Below are positions 54,733-64,000 of a stretch of 64,000 nt of DNA, piece after piece; the stretch's first letter is position 1; each line of letters starts with the position of its first letter. Source of the stretch: Gordionus sp. m RMFG-2023 (lineage: Eukaryota > Nematomorpha > Gordioida > Chordodea > Parachordodidae); NCBI RefSeq assembly GCF_954871325.1, contig NC_088776.1:26336508-26400507 (forward strand). Direction: 5' to 3'. Made by a program: the position numbers and the translations under genes. The notes beneath the pieces are model-generated. The model saw only the letters and a list, made by a program, of their open reading frames with translations, had not been told where the DNA came from and searched no databases.

Positions 54733-56580
54733 CAGAATTGCCATGTCTTCCCCCATCAGCGGGAGACTCCCACAATTTTTTAGTTTACACGCAAACATCT
54801 CACTCCCGCAAAACTACTGCAATTTTTTAATATCTCCCGCACAATTTCTTTTTAGCATTTTAACGTTTTTATTATATAAATAATAATTTTGAGAGACAGT
54901 AATTGATTATTTATATATTTTTAAAAATGTTAAATATTTATTCGAAAAACATGTCTAGTTTGTAAATTTCTTTCTATCCTGTTTAATTTTTATCCAATAA
55001 TAAATCAACATCATTCATTTCATTCATATTTTATCATTTTAAGTGAGTTTGTATATAACAATATAGGGCTTGGCGCTTAATTAACACATTCAGGTTAAAT
55101 TAGATATATAATAAAATAATATTATACTAATTTCAATGATACTGATATTTATTTTATTTATTATAGTTCAATCACATTATTAATAATACAGATGCAACTA
55201 CAGTTGCGGAAATAATATAAACCCATCCTATCATTACAATATGGGTCGAATATTTTCCCAATATTATTTAACGACTCCAATATAAATTTAAACTTTATTG
55301 TTGTAGAAAAAAAATGAGCAAGGCTATCACAAATGTTTTATGACCTGAATCCAAGAGGTCAATTCTAGACGATTTAAAAGGTTGACATCCATATACAATT
55401 TTAACAGATGCATCTAATAAGGGAAATATTAATACATTTCCCTTTATCCTTTGCTATTTCAACAAGAATAAGGGTATTTCAATAAAACTGTTAAAAAAAT
55501 TACCTCGGATAGTAAAAAATCATACAATATAGCTAATCACATAATGGTAAATAGAGCTAACTCCGGGTTATCAATGAGTTGCTTGTCAGCTTTCTGCTCT
55601 GATAATACCTCTGTGAAATTTGTCAAAAACCAATGTGTATTTACCGAATTGAAACAGCACAATATATGCCATATACTACATAATTCTTGCTAGAAGGCAA
55701 TGAATGTATTATCTATGGATGTCGAAAGATAAAATGTTTTAACGAATTTAGTTCATCAACTAAAAAAGGAGTTTGTGGAGTGGTCTGACTTGGAATGGTG
55801 TGAGTTTTGCGACATGTCCCTATCAGGTGGTTATCATGGATAGAATTTTAAAATTTTACGAACCTTTAAAAATTACTTCTTAAATAAAGATTATAAATGC
55901 TGCCCTGAAATTTTAAAAATTTTTTCGAGGATGAAATGACAGAAGCATATTTAGGAATGATTTCATATGTAGGAAATCTACTACATGCTATTAATATTCA
56001 ATTGCAATCAGAAGAATTTTTATTAATGAAGATTCACAAAATTATGTTGCAGCTGTGTTCATCTTTACAGTTAAAAATTGATAATAAATTTTATGTCGCT
56101 ATTGCTAAAAATATTATATTAAAATGTTCAAATAATACTCTAATTAATATATTTTTAAAAGAAGCAATTTTTATTAAGACAATTTTAGAATATTTGCAAT
56201 CAAAATCGATTTTAATAATTCTATTTACAAATATATAAATATTATGACCTTGGAACAGAAACCTTCAATTGATGGTTTTATGATTTAATAAATATATTTA
56301 AAATACCGTTAAACATTGATGTCTTGTTTTAGGAGATTGTAATTCTCTCTAAATTTTATGATTCGCCAGAATATTTAAAGTTAAATGATCTAAAAACAAA
56401 GGAGGAATGGGTAGAATTTTTTCTTAATAACGATAAATCCCCATGCTTGGAATGAAGAAGCGTGTATGTTTTCTCTTTACCTCGACTGCCTGGAGAAAGG
56501 AAAGAAATCGGATTGCTCTAACGTCATTAGAGGCTGAGCTAATGGTTAAACAAAATTATAAATGCCGTGCCAACTATTTT
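54733..56580 (+). mobile_element. Second copy of the hAT family at 1144-4209
   Basis: Starts CAGAATTGCCATGTCTTCCC, matching the left end CAGCGTTGCCATGTCTCCCC. The transposase is in native order on plus: ILTDASNKGNINTFPFIL near 55400, MTEAYLGMISYVGNLLHAIN at 55936, then SPCLE and LEAELMVKQNYKC near 56530. Many stops and frame changes show it is dead. The right end was not found; sequence changes abruptly near 56580. The copy shows that the first element's halves have been inverted relative to each other. Confidence 0.75.
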
Positions 56581-57180
56581 ATAATATATGTCATTGGTCT
56601 GATGAGATTCAGAGATGGGAGAGAGGGAATTAGACAAAATCATTACGATAGGGTAGAGCCTGGAAGATTAAGATGGTCCTAGTAAACCTTAGCAATAAGT
56701 AGTAGAATTATATTTGGTAATAATGATTGGGAAAAATCGAATAAAACTATCTAACTATAAACCTGAGATGATTAAAGGTAAGCCCAATATTGTTTGATTC
56801 CATGGATATGATTGTGATCATCACCGGTGTAACCGTGGTTATTCCCGATTCCAACGCAATCTGTAATATTGGGCAACCTAACTAAAATAAAGAAATTCAA
56901 GGAAATAAGGATCCAAAGATACCATGGAAGAAACTATAATTATAGGAGGCGGTTGGAGTTGGTAATCGTCTTATGAAATGAAAGCTAAGGCAAAAATCAT
57001 TGGAGGAAATAGGAGCAGTGGCTACATGACAAGATTTTTATTGGATGCAAACCCCACTCAAAAACCTAAGCCAACCCCCCCCCCTTCCCCTAAAAAATTA
57101 CCGCCACATTCGAAGGCGATGTTTCATATTATTAATTGCACCTTTATAATAAAAATGGTACTCCTTTCATAAATTTTAAA
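56581..57180. other. GC-richer unidentified block with a 10-bp perfect stem
   Basis: Less AT-rich than its surroundings. GCCCAATATT (56782-56791) and AATATTGGGC (56865-56874) form a perfect stem around a 73-nt loop that itself has ATTGTGATCATCACCGGTGT and AACCGTGGTTATTCCCG. It could be a structured RNA, a SINE or a transposon end. It matches no tRNA, rRNA or spliceosomal RNA that I can recognise. Confidence 0.35.
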
Positions 57181-58848
57181 ATAATAACTTACATTATTTT
57201 AGCTCTACTACTAACTATAATAATATAGTTTTTTGTTTGACATGATTATTAGTTTGCTGAGTAATCCTTTTAAATGAGTTTTATTTGGAAAATAATGTCT
57301 AACATTATTTTAGCTCTACTACCAACTATCAAAATATAGTGTATTGTTTGGCATGAAAATATTAATTTCATAAGGATAGTAAATTTTTTTATTTGGAAAA
57401 TAATGTCTATGATTGTTTAAAATATATAGATTTGATCGATGTTCAGCTATATCATTATATTATAATAAAAGTATTAATTTTTATAGCAATATATTTTGTC
57501 CTATCAATAAATTTATCCTAACCCCCCCCCCCCACAAGCGCCTACCCCCTAAATCTCTTAAACAAAATTGAATGTAAACTATCCCCCCCCCCCCAGATAT
57601 TTGAATTTCAATTAATGGGGGCTTGATGCAGATTTCTTTTTATTAAACACTAATTTTGTTTGTTCATGTTTATATTTGGCGTGGTATATCATTTTTTTAT
57701 TTTAATTCTGTCAATTCATTCATTTATTTTTGATGAACAATTTTAATTATCAGGTTATTTTTGTTTGCAAAAGAAATAAAAATGTAGTAATTAAATTGTT
57801 AATGTTATATTTTTTTTAGATTATAAAAAATTGTAATAAATTTATTTTTAAAATGTAAGAAAATCCAAATAAAATCAATATTTTTCGGGATAGGAAATTA
57901 TTTTTCGTTGTAAAAAAATTATTTTAGTTTCACAGATTATTTCTGTTATGTTTAAAAAAAAGGGTTAATTTAGGAAATCAACAAAAAAAAGAAGACAATT
58001 TGAAGAAAAAAAGGAATTAGTACCATAGAAAATAAAATATATTAATAGTCAAAATAGAAAAGACAAAAAGGTAAAATCCACTACCACATATATTTTAATA
58101 TAGATATACATTTATAAAAGAAATATAATAACCGAACCAAAATACGATAAGATAACACACATTCAGTTTTTTTAATACTAATATATAAGTTTAAATATAT
58201 TCATTATTCCTTTTCTATAAATATTTACAATATCTAAACATTTCAGGTTACAACCCTTTGTTATTGCATAGATGAGGTATCTATCTTTACGAATGCAAAA
58301 ATGGGATTGATAAATAATATTGTCATATTACTATTGAAATAAGCAATGGCGTAATATATATAGGACGGAATATTGGAATAAAAATTAATATTTCCCTTTA
58401 TTACCAGTCGAATAATACAATATTAAACATGTATGTATGTAAAGAAAAATGGTATCTAAATGCAATATCGATCAATTTCAAACAATCTATTAATAAAAAC
58501 CAATTAGGTTAAATAAAAATATTTATTTTTAACAAAATTAGAAAAGATTTAATAAATAGTGTAATAAAAGTTAATATAAATAAATTAAATTAAAAAAAAT
58601 AACTACTTGATTTATTTTAACTAGCTTATGCCAAGTATTAGTTCTTAGTTAAAATTAATATGACCTTAAGAAAAATAACAGGAAATAGAATAAAATCACA
58701 AAAATATAATATCAATACTTATTTATATCGATATTATTTGATACATCCAATGATATCATTGGATACATCATACCGAAAGAAGTGTTTGTTATTTTATTTT
58801 TTATATGATTGGGCTTTTTTTATCGTAATTGCATTATTTTATTGATAA
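57181..58848. other. Intergenic AT-rich sequence with C runs
   Basis: C runs at 57520-57535 and 57583-57594 near motifs like those of the G-rich hAT ends. A short direct repeat (AACATTATTTTAGCTCTACT) occurs at about 57190 and 57300. The right end is the probable promoter area of the TMED gene; no defined element seen. Confidence 0.45.
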
Positions 58849-59944
58849 ATGACGTGTTCTTTTATTGCTCTTTCTTTAGCGTTATTTTTTAATTTAATAA
58901 TAATTTTATTGGCAGATAATCCAATATATTTTTATATAGCTGAAACTCAAAAAAAATGCTTTATTGAAGAAATTCCTGATGAAACTAGAGTTGAGGGTAA
59001 TAATTTCTAATAAATATTACTTTATAACTTATTTACAAGCATTGATTTATTTTTAAAGGATATATCCCTCTTTATTTTAATGTGTTACTAATTACAATTG
59101 AATTTAATTTATGTCTTAATTTTGAATTTCTAAAATGTATATGAATAATTCATCAAATTTTTTCTTTTAATTTATTTATAATATAATTGTTATAATTTTA
59201 CCATCTTCCTTTTTTTTTATATACAGGATATAATAAAATGATTTGGAAATTAAATTTTGAATGATTTATAATGTAAAATTAGCTTAAAATATGACTTTAT
59301 TTTTGATGAATAAATTATTCAATAATTTTAAAATTTTAGGTATCTACAAAATTGAGGTCATAGATCCCCAAACAAAGAATTTTATTGTGTCTCCTCAAGG
59401 TATTGGAATGCATATTCATGTCAATGATCCTGATGGGAAAACAATAATGTCTAAACTCTATAGTTCTGCTGGACAGTTTAGTTTTACATCTGAAACACCT
59501 GGTGAGCATGTTATATGTTTGCATTCAAATTCCACTAGACACACATTGTTTGAAAGGCAAGAACTGGTAAAATTATTTTCAACATATTATATCTACAATA
59601 TTTTAGAAAGTATATCTAAGAATAAACATTGGTGAACACACTATTAATTATGCTGAAGCAACCAAAAAAGAAAAGTATACAGAACTAGAACTAAGAATTC
59701 GACAACTTTTGGATCAGTTAATTCAAATTGCCAAAGAACAAAATTATCAAAGGGTTAATTAACCTATTTTGAGTTATATTTCAAATAAATTTAGGTTAGG
59801 GAAGAAAAATTTAGAAAGACAAGTGAAAGCACTAATCAACGTGTTTTGTGGTGGTCAATTTCCCAAATATTTGTTCTTGTTATAACAGGAGTATGGCAAA
59901 TGAAACATTTAAAAAGCTTCTTTGAAGCAAAAAAATTAGTTTAA
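58849..59944 (+). CDS. p24 family cargo receptor (TMED4/9-like, emp24/gp25L), four exons
   Basis: Exons 58849-58996, 59340-59566, 59607-59753 and 59795-59944; all junctions are GT-AG with agreeing phases, giving 223 residues, the usual family length. p24 proteins are type I membrane proteins cycling between ER and Golgi in COPI/COPII vesicles. Seen: signal peptide ([20 protein letters not shown]), GOLD domain with the [10 protein letters not shown] motif and [12 protein letters not shown], a coiled coil ([20 protein letters not shown]), a membrane segment ([19 protein letters not shown]) and the tail FFEAKKLV, identical to TMED9 as I recall, with a dilysine COPI signal. No breaks; the gene looks functional. 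Nearest family branch is TMED4/9; the exact orthologue is unsure. Confidence 0.94.
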
Positions 59945-60047
59945 ATTATATTGTAAGTTGTAATTTATTATATTATAATATGTGTATTATATAAATGCGA
60001 CTGATAATGATGAGTAAAATGAAGAACAAAAAAATTTATTGATTCAT
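59945..60047. other. Short convergent intergenic region
   Basis: About 100 bp between the TMED stop and the stop of the minus-strand gene. It must carry both 3' UTRs or the transcripts overlap. AT-rich, with AATATAATAA-like stretches rather than a perfect AATAAA. Confidence 0.5.
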
Positions 60048-60284
60048 CTAATTAGTATTGAGTCTATTACATATATCATTTGCATTATCTATATTAGAAT
60101 TAGTTTTGGTTTCAAACTCAACAGTCATATCAAGATTTAACATACATAATTTTGCTAAAACTAAATATATAAAAATAAAATAATATTTACTTCTGATTTC
60201 CATAAGCTTTAACTTTGTTTCTGCCATTTCATCAAAGCATTTGTCTATACGATTTTGATATTCTTTGTACCAATTTTGATTCAT
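60048..60284 (-). CDS. Small two-exon gene, unknown function, helical protein
   Basis: Exon 1 60284-60191, exon 2 60160-60048, joined by a 30-bp intron (A|GTAAAT ... TATATATTTAG) in agreeing phase, giving 68 residues. The product starts MNQNWYKEYQNRIDKCFDEM and continues AETKLKLMEIRI, then LAKLCMLNLDMTVEFETKTN and an Asn/Asp-rich end. The first half is charged and amphipathic, suggesting a coiled coil; there is no signal peptide or membrane span. Without the intron the frame also stays open (78 codons), so splicing is inferred. It could be a small subunit of a larger complex, but I do not recognise it. Confidence 0.5.
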   Translation of the reverse strand: MNQNWYKEYQNRIDKCFDEMAETKLKLMEIRSKYYFIFIYLVLAKLCMLNLDMTVEFETKTNSNIDNANDICNRLNTN

Positions 60285-61059
60285 TAGATATAATGCAGAC
60301 GATTTTTATAAATTGAAATGGATCAATATATTAATACATAAAAACAGGTGTGACTAAAATAAAAATCCCCATAAACTACGAATCCTCAATTATTATACCC
60401 AAAAATAAATATAGAATATCTTTAAGATTATTCAGAAAATTTTAATTTTTTGAAAAAGGCTTAATAAGATTAAAGAGATCTACCTTTCTAAATATAAGAC
60501 TGATCAAAATATACATTTATTATAAGAATATAAACTGTAGTGAAAAATAAACCTTAAACCAGGACAAATGCATGAACAAAAAATTCTTTTATAGTTAAAA
60601 GGGTGTGACTAAAATGTGAATCCTTAACTGGGTATGACTAAATACTGTGTTGCTAAAAGCAATTAATCATAATCAATCATAATTTGATTATATAATATCT
60701 TTTAAAAAAAAATTTTCAAAAACATTTTTTTTATTTTACATAAATCAATTTTTAATTAAGTAAAAAATTAGATTAAAAATATAAAATAATTTAAAATTCT
60801 ATTTTTACTTAATATTATTGAAAACAAAATGTATTTACTAGCTTTTTACAACTTAAATTTTATTTTTCAATTACAAAATTTAACAAATTTTGGGCGTTAA
60901 ATGCATAAATATGAAAATATATTCTTAGGAAACCAGAATAAATATTGGATAGCTTTTTTTGTATTTTGGTGTAAATACATGTGAAAAACCTAAAAATTTA
61001 AAAATAGAGGTTTCTTTGACATTTAATTAATGAGTAGGTTTAGAATCGAAATAGCAAGT
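60285..61059. other. AT-rich sequence, no gene seen
   Basis: Upstream region of the small minus-strand gene. Two short near-repeats (GGTGTGACTAAAAT) occur near 60348 and 60602. Nothing else recognised. Confidence 0.45.
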
Positions 61060-62290
61060 TTGTAAGGAACATATTGCTGGCGTTATTGATCAAAATCTCT
61101 TCATTTTTGGTTTATAAGTGTAAAAAATATTATGATTTGACAGAATGCCAAATTCAAAACCGACCACTTACTAAATTTTGATCGACCAAATTTGGTATTA
61201 ATATTATTTGAAAAATGATCATTTTTGGTTTATTTATCTATATATACGTGTAAATCATTATCCCAAAAAATATTGTGATTTGATAGATAACCGATTTGAA
61301 ACTGACCTCATGACTAAATACTGCGTTGCTGGCGCTCTCCATGGTAAATTCTTCATTTTTGGTTTATGAACAACAAGGGTTAAGCATTATCCTAAATAAT
61401 TTTTTGAAAATATTAAGATTTGACCGAGTGGCGAGCTCAAACCCGACCACTTACTAAATATTTGATAGACTAAATTTGGTAGTAATATTATTTGAAAAAT
61501 GTTTATTTTTGGTTAATTCATCTATAAATACGTGCAAATCATTATCCCAAAAAATATTTTAAAAATATCGTGATTTGACCGATAACCGATACTGCGTTGC
61601 TGGCACTCTCCATGGAAAATTCTTCATTTTTGGTTTATAAGTGAACAATAAGGTGTTAAGCATTATCCTAAATAATTTTTTGAAAATATTAAGATTTGAT
61701 CGAATGGCAAGCTTAAAACCGACCACTTTAAATATTCGATCGACCAAATTTGGTATTAATATTATTTGGAAAATGATCATTTTTGGTTTATTTATCTATA
61801 AATACGTGCAAATCATTATCCCAAAAAATATCGTGATTTGACCGATAACCGATTTGAAACCGAAATACTGCGTTGCTGGCCCTTTCCATGGAAAATTTTT
61901 CATTTTTGGTTTATAAGTGAACAATATGGTGTTAAGCAATATTTTAAATATATTTTTTGAAAATATTAAGATTTGACCGAATGCGAGCTCAAAACCGACC
62001 ACTTACTAAATATTCGATCGACCGAATTTGGTAGTAATATTATTTGGAAAATTTTCATTTTTGGTTAATTTCTCTATAAATACGTGCAAATCATTATCCC
62101 AAAAAATATTTTAAAAATATCGTGATTTCACCGATAACTGATTTGAAACCGAAATACTTCATTGCTGGCGCTCTCCATGGAAAATTCTTCATTTTTGGTT
62201 TATAAGTGAACAATAAGGTGTTAAGTATTATCCTAAATAATTTTTTGAAAATATTAAGATTTGACCGAATACCGAGCTCAGATAATCTTA
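61060..62290 (+). repeat. Tandem repeat, about 250-290-bp unit, 4-5 copies
   Basis: Units marked by CTTCATTTTTGGTTTATAAG at about 61099, 61352, 61622, 61899 and 62189, each with GCGTTGCTGGC, CTCCATGGAAAATTC, ATATTGTGATTTGAC and GACCACTTACTAAAT. The unit has an internal half-repeat (GATCATTTTTGGTTTATTTA). Dispersed relatives lie at 40.8-42.8 kb. No coding frame persists across units. Confidence 0.85.
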
Positions 62291-62435
62291 ATTATAATAA
62301 ATTTTTAATCTCCAAAAAAAATAATTTCTATAAAAAATCATCCCTCCCCTCACCTCCATCGAAAATTCTTGGGTGCCTGTTATTTTATTAATATTTTTTA
62401 TATTAGATTAATAGAGAAGCCATCTCCTGAGGGGT
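62291..62435. other. Junction between repeat and Gypsy fossil
   Basis: Short AT-rich stretch with a CCCTCCCCTCACCTCC tract; nothing recognised. Confidence 0.4.
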
Positions 62436-63905
62436 CCAGTCGTTTGTGGGAATGGTAAATTATTACCATTGCGGGAAATAGGTGCTCCTTTATATGAATT
62501 ATTAAGGAAAGGGGTACATTTTGAATGGAAAGAGGAACAAGAGATTGCGTTCAAAACGTTAAAAGAGAGAATTGGGAAAGAGCCCTTTCTGGTGTGTTTT
62601 AATAGTGATTTTTAAGTAGTTTTGGCTGTAGATGCATGTAATAGAGGAGTAGGTGGGGCGATGTTGCATCTGATAGATGGAATAGAAAGACATGGTTTAT
62701 TTTTCTCGAGAGGTAGAAAAGCGATATTCAGTGAGGAGGCTTTGGCTGTGATTTTTGGGTTAGCGAATGTCGCGAATACCTTATAGGTAGGAAGTTTGTT
62801 GTTTTTACAGATCATTAGCCCTTGATACATTTATTTAAAAAGGATAACAAAGAGTTTATGTTATCGCCTCGACTTCAGCGATGGTTGTTGTTAGTAGGAA
62901 GTTTTGGATTTAAAATATCAAAGAAGAAAAGAGAACCAGATACCCGATACTTTGTCGAGGTTAGGTGCGGGCGAAAGTTTGGATGAATCGGTGGTTTTGA
63001 AAATTGATAATCGGGAAGAATGTCTGGTACGTACGGTAATGCGAAGTATAAAGGGTAGCCCAACGACATGGGAAGACATACAAAAGTTTACAAGGAAGAG
63101 AATTACCGGTAGTTAAATTATGCCTAATGGGAAAAAGATCATGGAAAGATGATGATAAAGTTTTCAAAAATATTGAAACAGAATTAACTGCAGTAGACGA
63201 TTGTATTATGAAGGGACCCCGAGCTGTTATACCCCGGCGATTGAGGGAAAAAATTTTGAGTGTTATACATGCGGGTCATCAAGGAGTTACTCGTATGAAA
63301 CATTGGGGAAGAGAATAGTATGGTGGCCGCGAATGAATGAGGATATTGATAAATTGGGAAAGGAATGTGAGATTTACAATGCATGGTCTGACATGCCCTG
63401 TAAGGATAAAAGTAGTACATGGCCAAAAGTTGTAGAACCAGGAGAGAGGGCTCATGTTGATTTTTTCGAATATGAAGGAAAGAAATATAAATTAAGTGTA
63501 GATGCGTTCTCCAAATGGATAGAATTTGAAGAAGTTCATGGGTTAACGGCGAATATTGTGATCAAACATTTTAAGAAACTATGGTCGAATTTTGGTATTC
63601 CGAAAACTGTGGTATCGGATGGTGGACCAGCTTTTATCGGTGAAGAATTCAAGAGATTCTGTGAGAAAACGGGTGTATATCATGTGTTAGCGCCGCCGTA
63701 TCATCCCAGTTTCAATAAACCTGCGGAACGGACGGTAGCGACGGTTAAAGGATGATTGAAGAAGACAAAAGGTGGAAAAGGAGAAATATGGGTGAAGCAT
63801 TTGTATAATAATAATGCGATGTGTAAAAATGGTTTGTTTCCAGCCGAAAAAATAATAGGTCGGAAAGGTAAGGATGTTTTTGGATTTGTTAATACCCAGT
63901 AAAAT
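62436..63905 (+). mobile_element. Gypsy-type element fossil, RNase H to integrase part
   Basis: Plus-strand pol remains related to the whole element at 25.7-33 kb. Recognisable parts in order: RNase H (LAVDACNRGVGGAMLHLI, RKAIFSEEALAVIFG), the zinc-binding region before integrase (HAGHQGVTRMKHWGRE) and the integrase core (AHVDFFEYEGK, VVSDGGPAFIGEEF, YHPSFNKPAERTV). It is 5'-truncated (no protease, little RT) and shows about half a dozen breaks, so it is a fossil, older than the whole copy. No LTR was identified before the window ends. Confidence 0.85.
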
Positions 63906-64000
63906 TACTGTAAATAGCTTTAGCTACTGGTTGCATAATCTAATTTTTTTTAATTGTAAATTATTTATAAGACATTAATTTAAATTTACACTGCAATATT

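Noticed and set aside
56782-56874. tRNA or spliceosomal RNA gene
   Set aside because: There is no cloverleaf, no A/B box pair and no match to U1, U2, U4, U5 or U6 that I can recognise.
58660-58845. 61-codon frame just upstream of TMED as its first exon
   Set aside because: It ends in a stop before the TMED ATG at 58849, has chance-like composition and no similarity; the signal peptide starts at 58849.
59224-59275. Extra TMED exon between exons 1 and 2 ([10 protein letters not shown])
   Set aside because: It has no donor before its stop, and exon 1 joins 59340 directly in phase giving VEGIYKIEV, as expected for the family.

Overview
This window is animal (metazoan) nuclear DNA, very AT-rich, with spliced host genes, canonical GT-AG introns and heavy transposon loads. 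The organism cannot be named from the sequence. LINEs, hAT DNA transposons, LTR elements and a huntingtin gene together point to an invertebrate.

The main host gene is a huntingtin (HTT) orthologue on the minus strand. Its ATG is at 52381 and at least 21 exons run leftward to about 13.5 kb, leaving the window to the left before the C-terminal two thirds. Almost all exons were found by reading the minus strand between good splice sites; nearly all consecutive splice phases agree, and exon after exon aligns with vertebrate huntingtin as I remember it: the N17 helix, the N-terminal HEAT array, an acidic Ser-rich linker, then the middle HEAT repeats up to the LLK-LFGTNL segment. There is no polyglutamine tract after N17. 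The gene spans over 39 kb mostly because its introns are full of mobile elements.

Region by region: 1-8 kb is nested hAT transposon debris, including one element at 1144-4209 with terminal inverted repeats and an 8-bp target duplication. 8-11.4 kb is an RTE/BovB-like LINE whose 3' end runs into a 119-bp satellite (11.3-12.4 kb). 13.2-52.4 kb is huntingtin. Its introns hold a hAT (13781-15344, 8-bp TSD), a second LINE (19.5-22.7 kb) carrying a palindromic insertion, an apparently whole and young Gypsy-type LTR element (25753-33063, 5-bp TSD), a gag-like fossil (about 36.9-37.5 kb), a hAT nested inside a dispersed repeat (40.8-42.8 kb), and unexplained HEAT-like coding segments (46.8-48.2 kb).

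To the right, 52.4-58.8 kb is intergenic, with an RT fossil and a second copy of the first hAT family. A complete four-exon p24/TMED cargo-receptor gene lies at 58849-59944 (+), convergent with a small two-exon gene of unknown function at 60048-60284 (-). The rest is a 250-290-bp tandem repeat (61.0-62.3 kb) and a broken Gypsy fossil running to the end of the window.

Huntingtin, TMED and the small gene are the only host genes I can support; they show no functional link beyond adjacency.
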